Source: DASUCS01 sp041166385 (lineage in GTDB: Bacteria; Actinomycetota; Acidimicrobiia; Acidimicrobiales; JACDCH01). Taken from it: a stretch of 64,000 bases of DNA. The stretch is from the NCBI GenBank assembly GCA_041166385.1, contig JBEEFW010000119.1, positions 37,125-101,124 on the forward strand, given 5' to 3'. Below the pieces are notes generated by a model. That model was given only the letters and a program-made list of their open reading frames with translations. It was not told the origin of the DNA and did not search any database. The position numbers were made by a program, and so were the translations under genes. Below are positions 49,332-58,101 of this stretch, in pieces. The stretch's first letter is position 1. The number at the start of each line of letters is the position of its first letter.

Positions 49332-50417
49332 ATGGCTACCGATACGCCGGCCGCGCCCGCGACGATGCGGGCGTGGCGCACTCATGAGTACGGGCCACCC
49401 CTCGAGGCGCTGCAGCTCGACGTGGTCGATGTTCCCGTACCAGCGGCGGGGGAGGTGCGGGTTCGCGTCCAGGCGATCCCGTTGAACCTCAACGACCTCG
49501 AGCGGATCACGGGCGGCAACATGATGGTGGAGCCGGAGCTGCCGTACAGCCCGGGCATGGAGGTCATGGGCGTGGTCGACGCCTGTGGCGAGGGCACGGA
49601 GACCTGGCTCGGCCGGCGTGTCGTCGCCACGACCAAAGGCGCCAGCGGCGGCTACGCCGAATACGCCGTGTGCCCGGAGGTGTCGACCTTCGAGATGCCC
49701 GACTCCATCCCGCTGCCCGACGCAGCCGCGCTCTACTTCCCGTTCCATCTCGCGTGGCTCGGACTGTTCGATCGCGCAGATCTGCAGCCAGGTGAAACTG
49801 TGCTCATCCACGCGGGCGCCGGTGGTTCGGGCAGCGCGGCCATCCAACTCGCGAAACATCGAGGGGCGGAGGTGTTCGCGACCGCCGGTACCGACGAGAA
49901 AGTCGCGCTGTGCCGAGACCTCGGCGCCGATGTCGCGATCAACTACAGCACGAGCGACTTCGCCGACGTCGTTCTGGCCGCGACGAACAACAGCGGTGTC
50001 GACATCGTCTTCGACAATGTCGGCGAGGCCGTGTTCGGGCCCTCGTTGAAGTGCGCCGCGTACAACTGCCGCTATCTCATGATGGGATTCGCCTCGAACA
50101 AGAAGGTGGCGGACGAACCGTTCGTCGTGCCGCGCCAACTCGCGCTCACCAACATCAAGCTCTGCGGCGTCTTGCTCGCGTACGCCACCGACGACATGGC
50201 GGGCCTCGTCAAGACCGCGATGGGTTGGAACTTCGCGTCCGGTCGACTCGGCGAGCAGATCATGCGAGAGATCGTCGATCTCGTCGCGCGGAAGCAGGTG
50301 CACGCGGTGGTCGGTGACGTCGTCGGCTTCGACGAGGTGCCGGCGGCGATCACGGCCATGGCGGAACGTCGGAGCACCGGCCGCACCATCGTGCTGGTCG
50401 ATTCGACCGCGCGCTGA
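49332..50417 (+). CDS. NADPH:quinone oxidoreductase-like MDR protein
   Basis: A 361-residue medium-chain dehydrogenase/reductase of the zeta-crystallin (QOR) type. N-terminal GroES-like domain with YSPGMEVMGVVDACG; NAD(P)-binding VLIHAGAGGSGSAAIQLAK; then ATAGTDEKVALCRDLGAD and VDIVFDNVGEAVF. The catalytic-zinc ligands of alcohol dehydrogenases are not present. It reduces an unknown quinone or enone using NADPH. It is convergent with the lanthipeptide precursor gene, with 26 bases between stops. Confidence 0.9.
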   Translation: MATDTPAAPATMRAWRTHEYGPPLEALQLDVVDVPVPAAGEVRVRVQAIPLNLNDLERITGGNMMVEPELPYSPGMEVMGVVDACGEGTETWLGRRVVATTKGASGGYAEYAVCPEVSTFEMPDSIPLPDAAALYFPFHLAWLGLFDRADLQPGETVLIHAGAGGSGSAAIQLAKHRGAEVFATAGTDEKVALCRDLGADVAINYSTSDFADVVLAATNNSGVDIVFDNVGEAVFGPSLKCAAYNCRYLMMGFASNKKVADEPFVVPRQLALTNIKLCGVLLAYATDDMAGLVKTAMGWNFASGRLGEQIMREIVDLVARKQVHAVVGDVVGFDEVPAAITAMAERRSTGRTIVLVDSTAR

Positions 50418-50443
50418 CGCGGGCACGGACGGTCAGGTCAAGA

Positions 50444-50608
50444 TCAGAAGCATTGCAGGAGGCTCAGGGTGCTGTTGCCTCCGAGGTCGAGTTCCGCGAC
50501 GTTGACGTCGCACAGCAGGAGGCTTGCGTTGCTCGAGCCGCCGAGCTCGAGATCATGGTCGGTTGCCGTCGGTTGTACCGGCAACGCCTGCAAGTCCAGA
50601 ACTGACAT
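50444..50608 (-). CDS. Class III lanthipeptide precursor peptide
   Basis: A 54-residue peptide gene. The leader begins MSVLDLQALP, matching the hydrophobic L-x-L-Q recognition motif of class III leaders (SapB/AmfS type), and ends near ELGG. The core carries two perfect labionin/lanthionine motifs S-x2-S-x3-C: SNASLLLC (26-33) and STLSLLQC (46-53). SLLLC is also found in the SapB precursor AmfS/RamS. An AGGAG site lies nine bases before ATG 50608. It starts 27 bases downstream of the synthetase gene on the same strand, so it is co-transcribed. The product would be a two-ring morphogen- or surfactant-like peptide; the ring type is inferred. Dedicated exporter and protease genes are not seen nearby. 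Confidence 0.88.
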   Translation of the reverse strand: MSVLDLQALPVQPTATDHDLELGGSSNASLLLCDVNVAELDLGGNSTLSLLQCF

Positions 50609-50635
50609 CTCGTGGGGCTCCTGCCTCGTCGCGGC

Positions 50636-53119
50636 TCACGTCGATCCGTGGAACGGCAAGCGCACAGCGTAGTTCGTCGCGGCCGACGTCAGGGCCAACA
50701 ACACCCCCGCGGTTCCTGTGGCCAAATCCATCGAGAGCCGAAGCAGACCTTCACCCGGGAACGCGAGCTGGCCTTGATACTCGAGTGCGTGCCATGCGAG
50801 CAGGCGGCGCTGTTCGTCAGCCGCCGCGTGCTGCGCTTCGCTGACGAGGGACAGGAGCATGCCGGCGCGACCGCGGAACAGTCCTGGCTCGATGTAGAAG
50901 GGTGCGGTCGTCGCCAGGCTGATCGCGGCAGCGGCATCCGCGAATTGCTCGTCGTCACGGTGTTCCAGGTAGTCGCGCAGGACCATGCCGATGCCCGCGC
51001 TGCCGTCCGCGAGGTATGGCATCGTGCGCCATCCTTCGTCGACGTGCAGCGCGCCTGACGCCACCCGCACGCAATGACGCAGGTCGTGGCGCAGCGCCTC
51101 GGCTGCGGTGTCGAGCAGGCCGACATCTCCAGTCAGATCGTGCAGCCGGAGGAACAGCAGCGCCGCGCCCGACGCACCTCGCATGAGCCCGGCTCGGACG
51201 ACCTCATCGCGCGTGACGCGGTCGGCGACCTCGTCGGCGAGCTTCCAGGTCATGTCCAACAGCGCAGCGTCGCCGATGGCGTTCGCGATGTGCGCGAGAT
51301 CGAGCGCGATGCCCGCGATGCCGCCGAACAGATCGAGGCCCAGGGTCTGCTCGACGACTGTCGCGCCGAGGCAGCGATCCACGACGCGCAGCGCGTCCTC
51401 CCGCCGGTCGAGCGCTTCGAGGACGTACGCCACGCCGTGCAGCCCGTTGTAGAAACCGAGCGGCGTACCCACCGGTGCCGACGTCGCCCGCGCGACCAGC
51501 CAGTCCTCGTGCTCTGCGACGCGTGGCGCGCCGGCGAGATGGAGCGCAAGCAGCACCCCCGCGGCGCCGTGCGCAATGTTGAGCCCTCCGCCGGGAGCGA
51601 ACTGCTGCACGTCGCCCGGGAAGAGCCGGTCATCGCGTTGCGGTGTTGCGCTGGCCAGGATTGCCTCGATCATCGAATCGCGGGCGTCGGGCCACGCGCT
51701 CGGATCTGGACGCGATCGCGCAGGCCGACCCGCGGCGCCCGCTTCGATCACGTCGACCGCCTCCTGCACGAACGGCTGCGGCACGGGAAACAGCCGCACT
51801 ATCTCGGCCGCGAGGTCCGCGGCCACGCCGTCGTCCAGCGCGAACAGCCTCGTCAGTGGCAGGAACATGTACAGCCGCAGGCACGCCAGCGCGTAGCGGT
51901 CAGAATCGATCGCCGACCGGCCCTGCGGTGCGATGAATCCGGGACGCCCGAGCGTGCGTAGCGGCGTGGCGTCATCGAGCCTCGCGTCCTCCCAATCGAC
52001 CAGTACGACGCGCCCGTCGGGTCGGACGATCACGTTCGACGAGTGGAGATCGCCGACGGCGGTGCCACGGGCGTGCACGGCATCGACGGCCTGTTCCACT
52101 CGATCGCAAAGACCGAGCGCCCAGTCAGCGTACGACTCGGCATCCGTGCCAGTCGCGTTCCCGGTCAAAGGATGGCGCCGCACGATGAGGGCATCGAGGC
52201 TCGCACCTTCGACGAAGTCCATGACGAGGAAGTGGTGGCCTTCTCTCGTGAAGGAGCCTCGCAACGCGGGGACCACGTCGAGCCCAGCGAGCCGCTCGAG
52301 TGCGAGGCGTTCTCGATCGAGTCGGGCCACCGCGTCAGCGCCGTCCGCGCCGAGGCCGGCGTGCGGCCGGGCCTCCTTCAGCACCACTGGCTCGCCGCTC
52401 TCCCGGTCGATGCCTCGATAGACGCCTCCGCCGTTCGAGAAGTGAAGCGCGCTGTCGATCCGATACGGCAGGTCGTCGACGGTCGCGCTGGTCCGTGCCG
52501 CCAACGGAGGTGCGAGAAAGCCCGGAAGCAGCACCCAGGCCGGCACCTCGAATGTGACGCCTCGCTCGTCCGGAACGAGTTCGCCGCTGTCATCTTTGAT
52601 CGCCAATCGACGAGTGCCGTCGGGCGCGAGGCAGAACTGCTCGGTGAAGCCGCCGTAGCGGACGTACAGCGGACCGTCTTCCCAGCGCAGGTCACTGAGG
52701 ATGGACGGCCCGGGCTGGCCGCGCAGGATCGCGCCGAGCTCGGCGAGTGTTGCCTCGAACTGCGCGACGTCCGAGGGATAGATCGTCACGAACTTCCCGC
52801 TCGCCGTGCGATCGGCCGACTTGCTGTTCCGAACGAGCAGCACCTTCTCGTTGCGCAGGACCTTGAAGGCGATGCGTCGCGGGATGCAATAGTCCCACGT
52901 TGCCGCGAAGACGTCCGATGCGTTGCTCAAGCAGGTGGACGAGTGGACCTTCCAACCTTGCGCGGCGAGCGAAGCGCGCTCGGGGTGGTACATGATCCAC
53001 TCGCCGCCGGCCGTGCATGCCCATCCCTCGGGAGCCGGCCGTTCGAACGCCGACGCGCTGCCGTCGTTCCACGGAGCGTCGTAGAAGACGGGGTCTGTCA
53101 GGCAGTACGTCTCGTACAC
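50636..53119 (-). CDS. Class III lanthipeptide synthetase LanKC
   Basis: An 827-residue three-domain enzyme that phosphorylates Ser/Thr of the precursor, eliminates phosphate and cyclises onto Cys. Residues about 1-200 are the lyase-like domain (WDYCIPRRIAFKVLRNEKV). Residues about 225-470 are the kinase with Lys248, GDLHSSNV (Asp357, Asn362) and VDWEDA (Asp375). Residues about 510-827 are a LanC-like cyclase of the class III type: NIAHGAAGVLLAL, FYNGLHGVAYVLEAL, FGGIAGIALDLA and MRGASGAALLFL, with no obvious zinc-ligand Cys-His pair, as is usual in LanKC. The GTG at 53119 has GAGGG five bases upstream. The precursor gene follows directly. Confidence 0.93.
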   Translation of the reverse strand: MYETYCLTDPVFYDAPWNDGSASAFERPAPEGWACTAGGEWIMYHPERASLAAQGWKVHSSTCLSNASDVFAATWDYCIPRRIAFKVLRNEKVLLVRNSKSADRTASGKFVTIYPSDVAQFEATLAELGAILRGQPGPSILSDLRWEDGPLYVRYGGFTEQFCLAPDGTRRLAIKDDSGELVPDERGVTFEVPAWVLLPGFLAPPLAARTSATVDDLPYRIDSALHFSNGGGVYRGIDRESGEPVVLKEARPHAGLGADGADAVARLDRERLALERLAGLDVVPALRGSFTREGHHFLVMDFVEGASLDALIVRRHPLTGNATGTDAESYADWALGLCDRVEQAVDAVHARGTAVGDLHSSNVIVRPDGRVVLVDWEDARLDDATPLRTLGRPGFIAPQGRSAIDSDRYALACLRLYMFLPLTRLFALDDGVAADLAAEIVRLFPVPQPFVQEAVDVIEAGAAGRPARSRPDPSAWPDARDSMIEAILASATPQRDDRLFPGDVQQFAPGGGLNIAHGAAGVLLALHLAGAPRVAEHEDWLVARATSAPVGTPLGFYNGLHGVAYVLEALDRREDALRVVDRCLGATVVEQTLGLDLFGGIAGIALDLAHIANAIGDAALLDMTWKLADEVADRVTRDEVVRAGLMRGASGAALLFLRLHDLTGDVGLLDTAAEALRHDLRHCVRVASGALHVDEGWRTMPYLADGSAGIGMVLRDYLEHRDDEQFADAAAAISLATTAPFYIEPGLFRGRAGMLLSLVSEAQHAAADEQRRLLAWHALEYQGQLAFPGEGLLRLSMDLATGTAGVLLALTSAATNYAVRLPFHGST

Positions 53120-53144
53120 GTGGCCCTCACCCTAGGGTCACGGT

Positions 53145-54404
53145 GTGAGCCTCCTGCGCACGCGGTTGTGGCGAACGGAGCTTCGTCGCAACTGGCAGCG
53201 CGTCGTGATTCCGGTCGTGACGATCGTGGCGCGCGTCCACCGCGGGACGATCGTGCGCAACGTCCGGGTGGTCGCAGTGGTCGGATCGTACGGAAAGACC
53301 ACCACGGCGCGAGCGATCGCTTCGGTACTCGGCGGCGACGGGCGCACCAGGCATCTCGCGCTGATGGTGCTCCGGCTTCGGCGTCGCGATCGGCACGCGG
53401 TGCTCGAGGTCCGCATTCGTCTTCCCGGCCAGATGGCGCGCTATGCCCGATTGGTGCGTCCGCAGATCGTCGTCGTGACGAGTATCGGCAGCGAGCACAA
53501 CAAGACGCTGCGCACGCTCGAGATCACCCGCGACGAGAAGGCCGACATGGTGCGAGCGCTCCCACCCTCTGGCATCGCGGTGCTCAACGGTGACGACCCG
53601 AACGTGATGTGGATGGCGACACAGACGCGTGCCACTGTCACGACGTTCGGCTTCGATCCCTCGAACGATGTCTGGGCCGACGACGTGCGTATCGACTGGC
53701 CGCACGGCACCCGCTTCGTGTTGCACGCCGAGAACGAGCGGCGGGCCGTGGAAATGCGGCTGTTCGGACGGCACTTCGTGGCGGCTGTGTTGGCGTCCGT
53801 CGCGGTTGCGATCGCCGAGGGTGTGAACCTCGACAGCGCGCTCGTGCAGTTGCAGCGACTACCGCCGACGCGGAACCGGCTCGAGCTGCAGCAACTTCCG
53901 AATGGCGCGTTTGTGCTCTACGACCACTACAAGTCCGCGCTCGAGACCGTCGACGCCGCGCTCGACGTGCTCGAGGAGGTCCCCGCGCGCCGGAAGATCG
54001 TCGTGCTCGGCGATGTCGAAGAGCCTCCGGGAAGAACAATCGAGGAGGTGGGCGCGATGTACGACCGCCTCGGCGCGCGCGTCGCTGCAATCGCGACACA
54101 GGCCACGTTCGTCCACATCGACACCGAGGGCCCGCGGCCGACCTATGTCGCGAGCGCGCAGGCCCATGGCCTGCACCATCCCGCGATGGTCGAGGTGAAC
54201 AACGTGTTCGACGCCCTGAGCGCAATGCCGTCCGACCTTGGTGACGGCGACGTCGTGCTCGTCAAGGGCTCGGCGCAGCAACGCTTCCACCGGCTTGCGC
54301 TGGCCCTGTCCGGGCGAACTGTCCGATGTGCGCTCGTGTACTGCCACGCGCATGTCGAGTGCGCGCACTGCCCGATGCTCGAGCGAGGCTGGGACGACCG
54401 CTGA
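53145..54404 (+). CDS. Mur ligase family protein
   Basis: A 419-residue ATP-dependent ligase of the Mur/FolC type. The P-loop is VVGSYGKTTTARAI (about 47-60), followed by a central-domain SIGSEHNKTL segment and a C-terminal ligase domain (LPPTRNRLELQQL, then YDHYKSALETVDAALDVL and VVLGDVEE), as in MurF. The MurF-like N-terminal substrate domain is reduced, so it is probably not the cell-wall MurF itself. It would join an amino acid or amine to a carboxylate. It is divergent from LanKC with only 25 bases between starts, and is followed after 19 bases by the DUF4062 gene. Confidence 0.8.
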   Translation: MSLLRTRLWRTELRRNWQRVVIPVVTIVARVHRGTIVRNVRVVAVVGSYGKTTTARAIASVLGGDGRTRHLALMVLRLRRRDRHAVLEVRIRLPGQMARYARLVRPQIVVVTSIGSEHNKTLRTLEITRDEKADMVRALPPSGIAVLNGDDPNVMWMATQTRATVTTFGFDPSNDVWADDVRIDWPHGTRFVLHAENERRAVEMRLFGRHFVAAVLASVAVAIAEGVNLDSALVQLQRLPPTRNRLELQQLPNGAFVLYDHYKSALETVDAALDVLEEVPARRKIVVLGDVEEPPGRTIEEVGAMYDRLGARVAAIATQATFVHIDTEGPRPTYVASAQAHGLHHPAMVEVNNVFDALSAMPSDLGDGDVVLVKGSAQQRFHRLALALSGRTVRCALVYCHAHVECAHCPMLERGWDDR

Positions 54405-54423
54405 AGCACGCGAGGATGCGCCG

Positions 54424-57400
54424 GTGAGCATCGATGCCGGCGAGCGGCGCATCAAAGTCTTCGTCTCGTCGACGTTCCGCGACATGCAGCTCGAGCGCGA
54501 GGAGCTGATCAAGCGTGTGTTCCCACAGATTCGTCGCCGTTGTGAGCAGCGCGGGGTGGCGTGGAGCGAAGTCGACCTCCGCTGGGGCGTGACCGACGAA
54601 CAGAAGGCCGAGGGAGCAGTGCTGCCGATCTGCCTCGCGGAGATCGACCGCAGCCGTCCGTACTTCATCGGTCTGCTCGGCCAGCGGTACGGCTGGGTGC
54701 CTGACGAGCTCCCAGCGGAGCTGGCGGAACAGATGGGATGGTTGCGCGACGCCCAGGATCGCTCGGTCACCGAGCTCGAGATCCTGCACGGTGTGCTCAA
54801 CGACGCGTCGGCGACGGGACACGCGCGGTTCTACTTGCGCGACGCCGCGTGGGTCGATGCGCTCGCCGTCGACGAACGCGGCACGTACACCGAGGCGGAC
54901 GATGTCGGCCGCGCCAAGCTGGACGCGCTGAAGAATCGCATCCGCGCCTCCGGTCATCCTGTTCGCGACTACGGCGATCCGGTTGCGCTCGGCGAGCAAG
55001 TGCTGGCCGACCTCATCGCGCTCGTCGACGAGCTGTTCCCGGACGACGCACTGCCTGACGCGCGCACTCGAAGCGCCGCCGAGCATGCGGCCTTCGCCGC
55101 GGCGCGGTTTGCGGGCTTCGTGCCTCGGCCGGACCTCAGCGCGGCGCTCGACGCCCATGCCGGCGCGGCCGATCCGCCGCTCGTCGTGACCGGCCCCGCG
55201 GGTGCGGGCGCTTCCGCGCTCGTGGCCAACTGGACGAGCACCTGGCGGGCAGCGCACCCGGCCGACGTGGTGATCGAGCACTACGTAGGTGCCACCGCCG
55301 ATGCCTCTGACTGGCGAGCCCTGGCGCGCCGCGTGATCGCGGAGCTCGTGGAGGCGCACGGCGTGCCGGGCATCGACGTCGATGCGCTTCCCGAGGAGGC
55401 AGCGGGGCTGCGCACCGTCCTCGCCCAAGCCTTCGACCGCGTCGGTGTCGTGGATCGCCGCACGGTGATCGTTGTCGATGGCGTCGATCAACTCGACGAC
55501 GTCGACGGAGCCACGGACCTCGTTTGGTTGCCATTGTCGGTACCTGCGTCGATCCGCATCGTGCTCACGACGCTCGTGGGCCCGCCGGTCGACGCGGGGA
55601 CGCATCGCGGCTGGCGCATCCTCGAGGTGCCGCCACTCACCGAGCACCAGCGCCGCGAGTTCATTGCCACCTTCCTGGCGCGGTACGCGAAAGCGCTCGA
55701 CGAGGTGCATGTGCAGCGGCTGGCCACCGCCGCGCCCACGGGCAACGCGCTGTACCTCCGCGTCGTGCTCAGCGAGCTCCGCCAGCACGGTGACCACTTC
55801 ACGCTCGGCGAGCTCATCGAGTCCCTCCTCGCGGCTGCGACGGTCGACGACCTGATCGAGCTCGTGCTCTCTCGCTACGAGCGCGACTTCGAGCGCGATC
55901 GACCGGGCCTCGTCCGCGACGCGTTCTCCGCATTGTGGGCGGCCCGCCGCGGGTTGTCCGAACCAGAGCTCCTCGACCTCCTCGGTGGTGGCCAAGATCC
56001 GCTACCGCACGCGACCTGGGCGCCGCTGTTCCTCGCGGCCGAGGAGGGGCTCGTCACCCGGAGCGGCTACCTGCGTTTCGCGACCGAAGTGCATCGCAAG
56101 GCGGTGGAGGATCGGTACGCGCCGAGCGCGACCGGTCACGCGACACTCGCGGAGTACTTCGCGACGCAGCCGTTGGGCCCGCGGGTGGTCGACGAGCTGC
56201 CGTGGCACCAGCTCGCGGTGGGCCACGTCGACGCGCTGGCACGCACGCTGGGCGACGCTGCCTTCACTGATCTCGCTTACCGGCAGTCGTTGCCGGACCT
56301 CCGCCGGCTGTGGACGCGCGCCGAAGCCGCGGGACGATCAATGGTCGATGGCTACGCGCCGGTCATCGCCGACCCGGCCGGCCATTCCGACGCGGCATGG
56401 CAGGTCGCTCGCCTCTTGACTGACGCGGGGCACCTCGACGCCGGCATTCGGCTCCACCGCTTTCTGGTCGACAACGCCGACGATCGGACGCGCACGAGCG
56501 CGTTGGTGAACCTCGGCTCGGCGCAGTGGCTGCACGGTGATCTCGACGGGGCCGACTCGACCCTCACTGAGGCAGTCGAGCGCGAGCGCGAGCAAGGCGC
56601 GAACGACACGACGGTGCGCCGCGCCGCGCTCGGCAATCTCGCGATGGCCCGTCGCGATCGGGGCGACTTCGATGGTGCCTTGCTCCTCTTCACCGAGGAG
56701 GAGCAGCTCTGTCGAGAAGCGGATGACACTCACGGCCTGCAGGCCAGCCTCGGCAACCAAGCCCAACTCGCCCGTCAACGCGGTGACACGGCCCGCGCAC
56801 TCGCGTGCACGGAGGAGCAGGAGGCGATCTGTCGAGGAACCGGCGACCGCATCGGCGTGGCCCGCGCACAGGCAGCGCGCGCGACCGTGCTGTCAGATCT
56901 CGGTCAGCTCGAACAAGCCTTGCCGCTCTACCGCGCGCACGCCGACGTCTGCCGCGATGTCGGTGACGTGCGAGGTCTCACCGAGAGCCTCCTCAACCAG
57001 GCCGTCGATCTCCAGCGGCTGGGTCTGGCGGACGAAGGAGCGGCGGCCGCCGTCGAAGCCGAAGGTCACGCTCGCGCCGCCGGCGACATGACGCTGCTGG
57101 CACGCGTGCTCGCGTTGCGGGCCAACGGCGCCATCGACGGCCAGCGTTGGGCGGAAGCGGAGCAGCTCGCGCGAGAGGCCGAGCTGGCCGCTCGATCCGA
57201 GGACGCACCGGCTCCGCTCGCGCTCGCGCTCGCTGCGCTCGGTATGGCCCGGCGCGAGCAGGGCGACGTTTCCGGCGCCCGAGCCGCGCACGATGAGGAG
57301 GAGCGTGTCGCCGCGGCGATGGGCGATCCCGGCGCGATCGCCATCTCGAGGATCAACCTCGGGGCGTGCGACATCGTCGAGGGAAAGTTGAACGACGCGC

Positions 57401-58095
57401 TGGCGCGCTATGCGCAGGCGGAGGAAGCGTTGACGCGCATCGGCGCCCTCCATTCGATGCTGCCGATGCTCGCCAACCGCGCCCAAGTGCACCTGCACGT
57501 CGGCAACGCCCCGGCGGCGCTGGCCGACTACCGGCGAGGAGCGGACATCGCCGGCGGCGCCGGGCTCGTCGTGCAGCAGCACCAGATGCTGTCGCAGGCC
57601 GTTCAGCTCATGTACTCGTCGGGTCAGATGGCAGAGGCCGAGCCGCTGTGGATCGACCTCGAAGTCGCGTGCCGCGCGATCGGGGACGACGCGGGTCTCC
57701 AACGCGCCATCGGGGAGCGAGCGCTCCTGCTGCTCGGATGCATGGATCTCGACGGCGCCGAGCCGCTCCTCGACGAGCAGGAAGCGATCTGTCGTCGCAC
57801 CGGCGATCAAGCCGGACTGACCGCCTGCGTCGGCAACCGCGCGATTCTCCTGCGACATCGGGGCGATCTCGTCGGCTCGTTGGGCTGCCTCGACGAGCAA
57901 CTCGCGATCGCGCAGGCGTCGAACAACGGTCAGGGAGTGCTGTTCGCCACCGCCAACCGTGGAGAGGTGCTCGGCGTGATGGGCCGGCGCGATGAAGGCA
58001 TCGCGGCACTCGAGCAGGCCAAGGCAATGGCGTCGCAGTGGGGCGTGACGGAGATGATCCCGCAGCTCGACCAATTGATCGCCCAGCTCCGGTAG
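54424..58095 (+). CDS. DUF4062-STAND NTPase-TPR protein with altered Walker A
   Basis: A 1223-residue protein. Residues 1-100 form a DUF4062 domain (KVFVSSTFRDMQLEREELIK, then WSEVDLRWGVTDEQ), as in TEP1-like proteins. Residues about 230-540 form a STAND/NACHT-type NTPase with VVTGPAGAGASALVANW. The usual Lys is Ala263 here, while the Walker B VIVVDGVDQL is intact. A winged-helix-like stretch (about 560-640) leads to a long array of TPR-like repeats (about 650-1215) with recurring EEQEAICR and LGNQA-type helices. STAND proteins sense ligands through the repeats and oligomerise. The GTG start at 54424 begins the DUF4062 fold. It is co-directional with the Mur-like gene and convergent with the RCK-RyR gene. 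Confidence 0.82.
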   Translation: MSIDAGERRIKVFVSSTFRDMQLEREELIKRVFPQIRRRCEQRGVAWSEVDLRWGVTDEQKAEGAVLPICLAEIDRSRPYFIGLLGQRYGWVPDELPAELAEQMGWLRDAQDRSVTELEILHGVLNDASATGHARFYLRDAAWVDALAVDERGTYTEADDVGRAKLDALKNRIRASGHPVRDYGDPVALGEQVLADLIALVDELFPDDALPDARTRSAAEHAAFAAARFAGFVPRPDLSAALDAHAGAADPPLVVTGPAGAGASALVANWTSTWRAAHPADVVIEHYVGATADASDWRALARRVIAELVEAHGVPGIDVDALPEEAAGLRTVLAQAFDRVGVVDRRTVIVVDGVDQLDDVDGATDLVWLPLSVPASIRIVLTTLVGPPVDAGTHRGWRILEVPPLTEHQRREFIATFLARYAKALDEVHVQRLATAAPTGNALYLRVVLSELRQHGDHFTLGELIESLLAAATVDDLIELVLSRYERDFERDRPGLVRDAFSALWAARRGLSEPELLDLLGGGQDPLPHATWAPLFLAAEEGLVTRSGYLRFATEVHRKAVEDRYAPSATGHATLAEYFATQPLGPRVVDELPWHQLAVGHVDALARTLGDAAFTDLAYRQSLPDLRRLWTRAEAAGRSMVDGYAPVIADPAGHSDAAWQVARLLTDAGHLDAGIRLHRFLVDNADDRTRTSALVNLGSAQWLHGDLDGADSTLTEAVEREREQGANDTTVRRAALGNLAMARRDRGDFDGALLLFTEEEQLCREADDTHGLQASLGNQAQLARQRGDTARALACTEEQEAICRGTGDRIGVARAQAARATVLSDLGQLEQALPLYRAHADVCRDVGDVRGLTESLLNQAVDLQRLGLADEGAAAAVEAEGHARAAGDMTLLARVLALRANGAIDGQRWAEAEQLAREAELAARSEDAPAPLALALAALGMARREQGDVSGARAAHDEEERVAAAMGDPGAIAISRINLGACDIVEGKLNDALARYAQAEEALTRIGALHSMLPMLANRAQVHLHVGNAPAALADYRRGADIAGGAGLVVQQHQMLSQAVQLMYSSGQMAEAEPLWIDLEVACRAIGDDAGLQRAIGERALLLLGCMDLDGAEPLLDEQEAICRRTGDQAGLTACVGNRAILLRHRGDLVGSLGCLDEQLAIAQASNNGQGVLFATANRGEVLGVMGRRDEGIAALEQAKAMASQWGVTEMIPQLDQLIAQLR

Positions 58096-58101
58096 ACCCC
58101 G

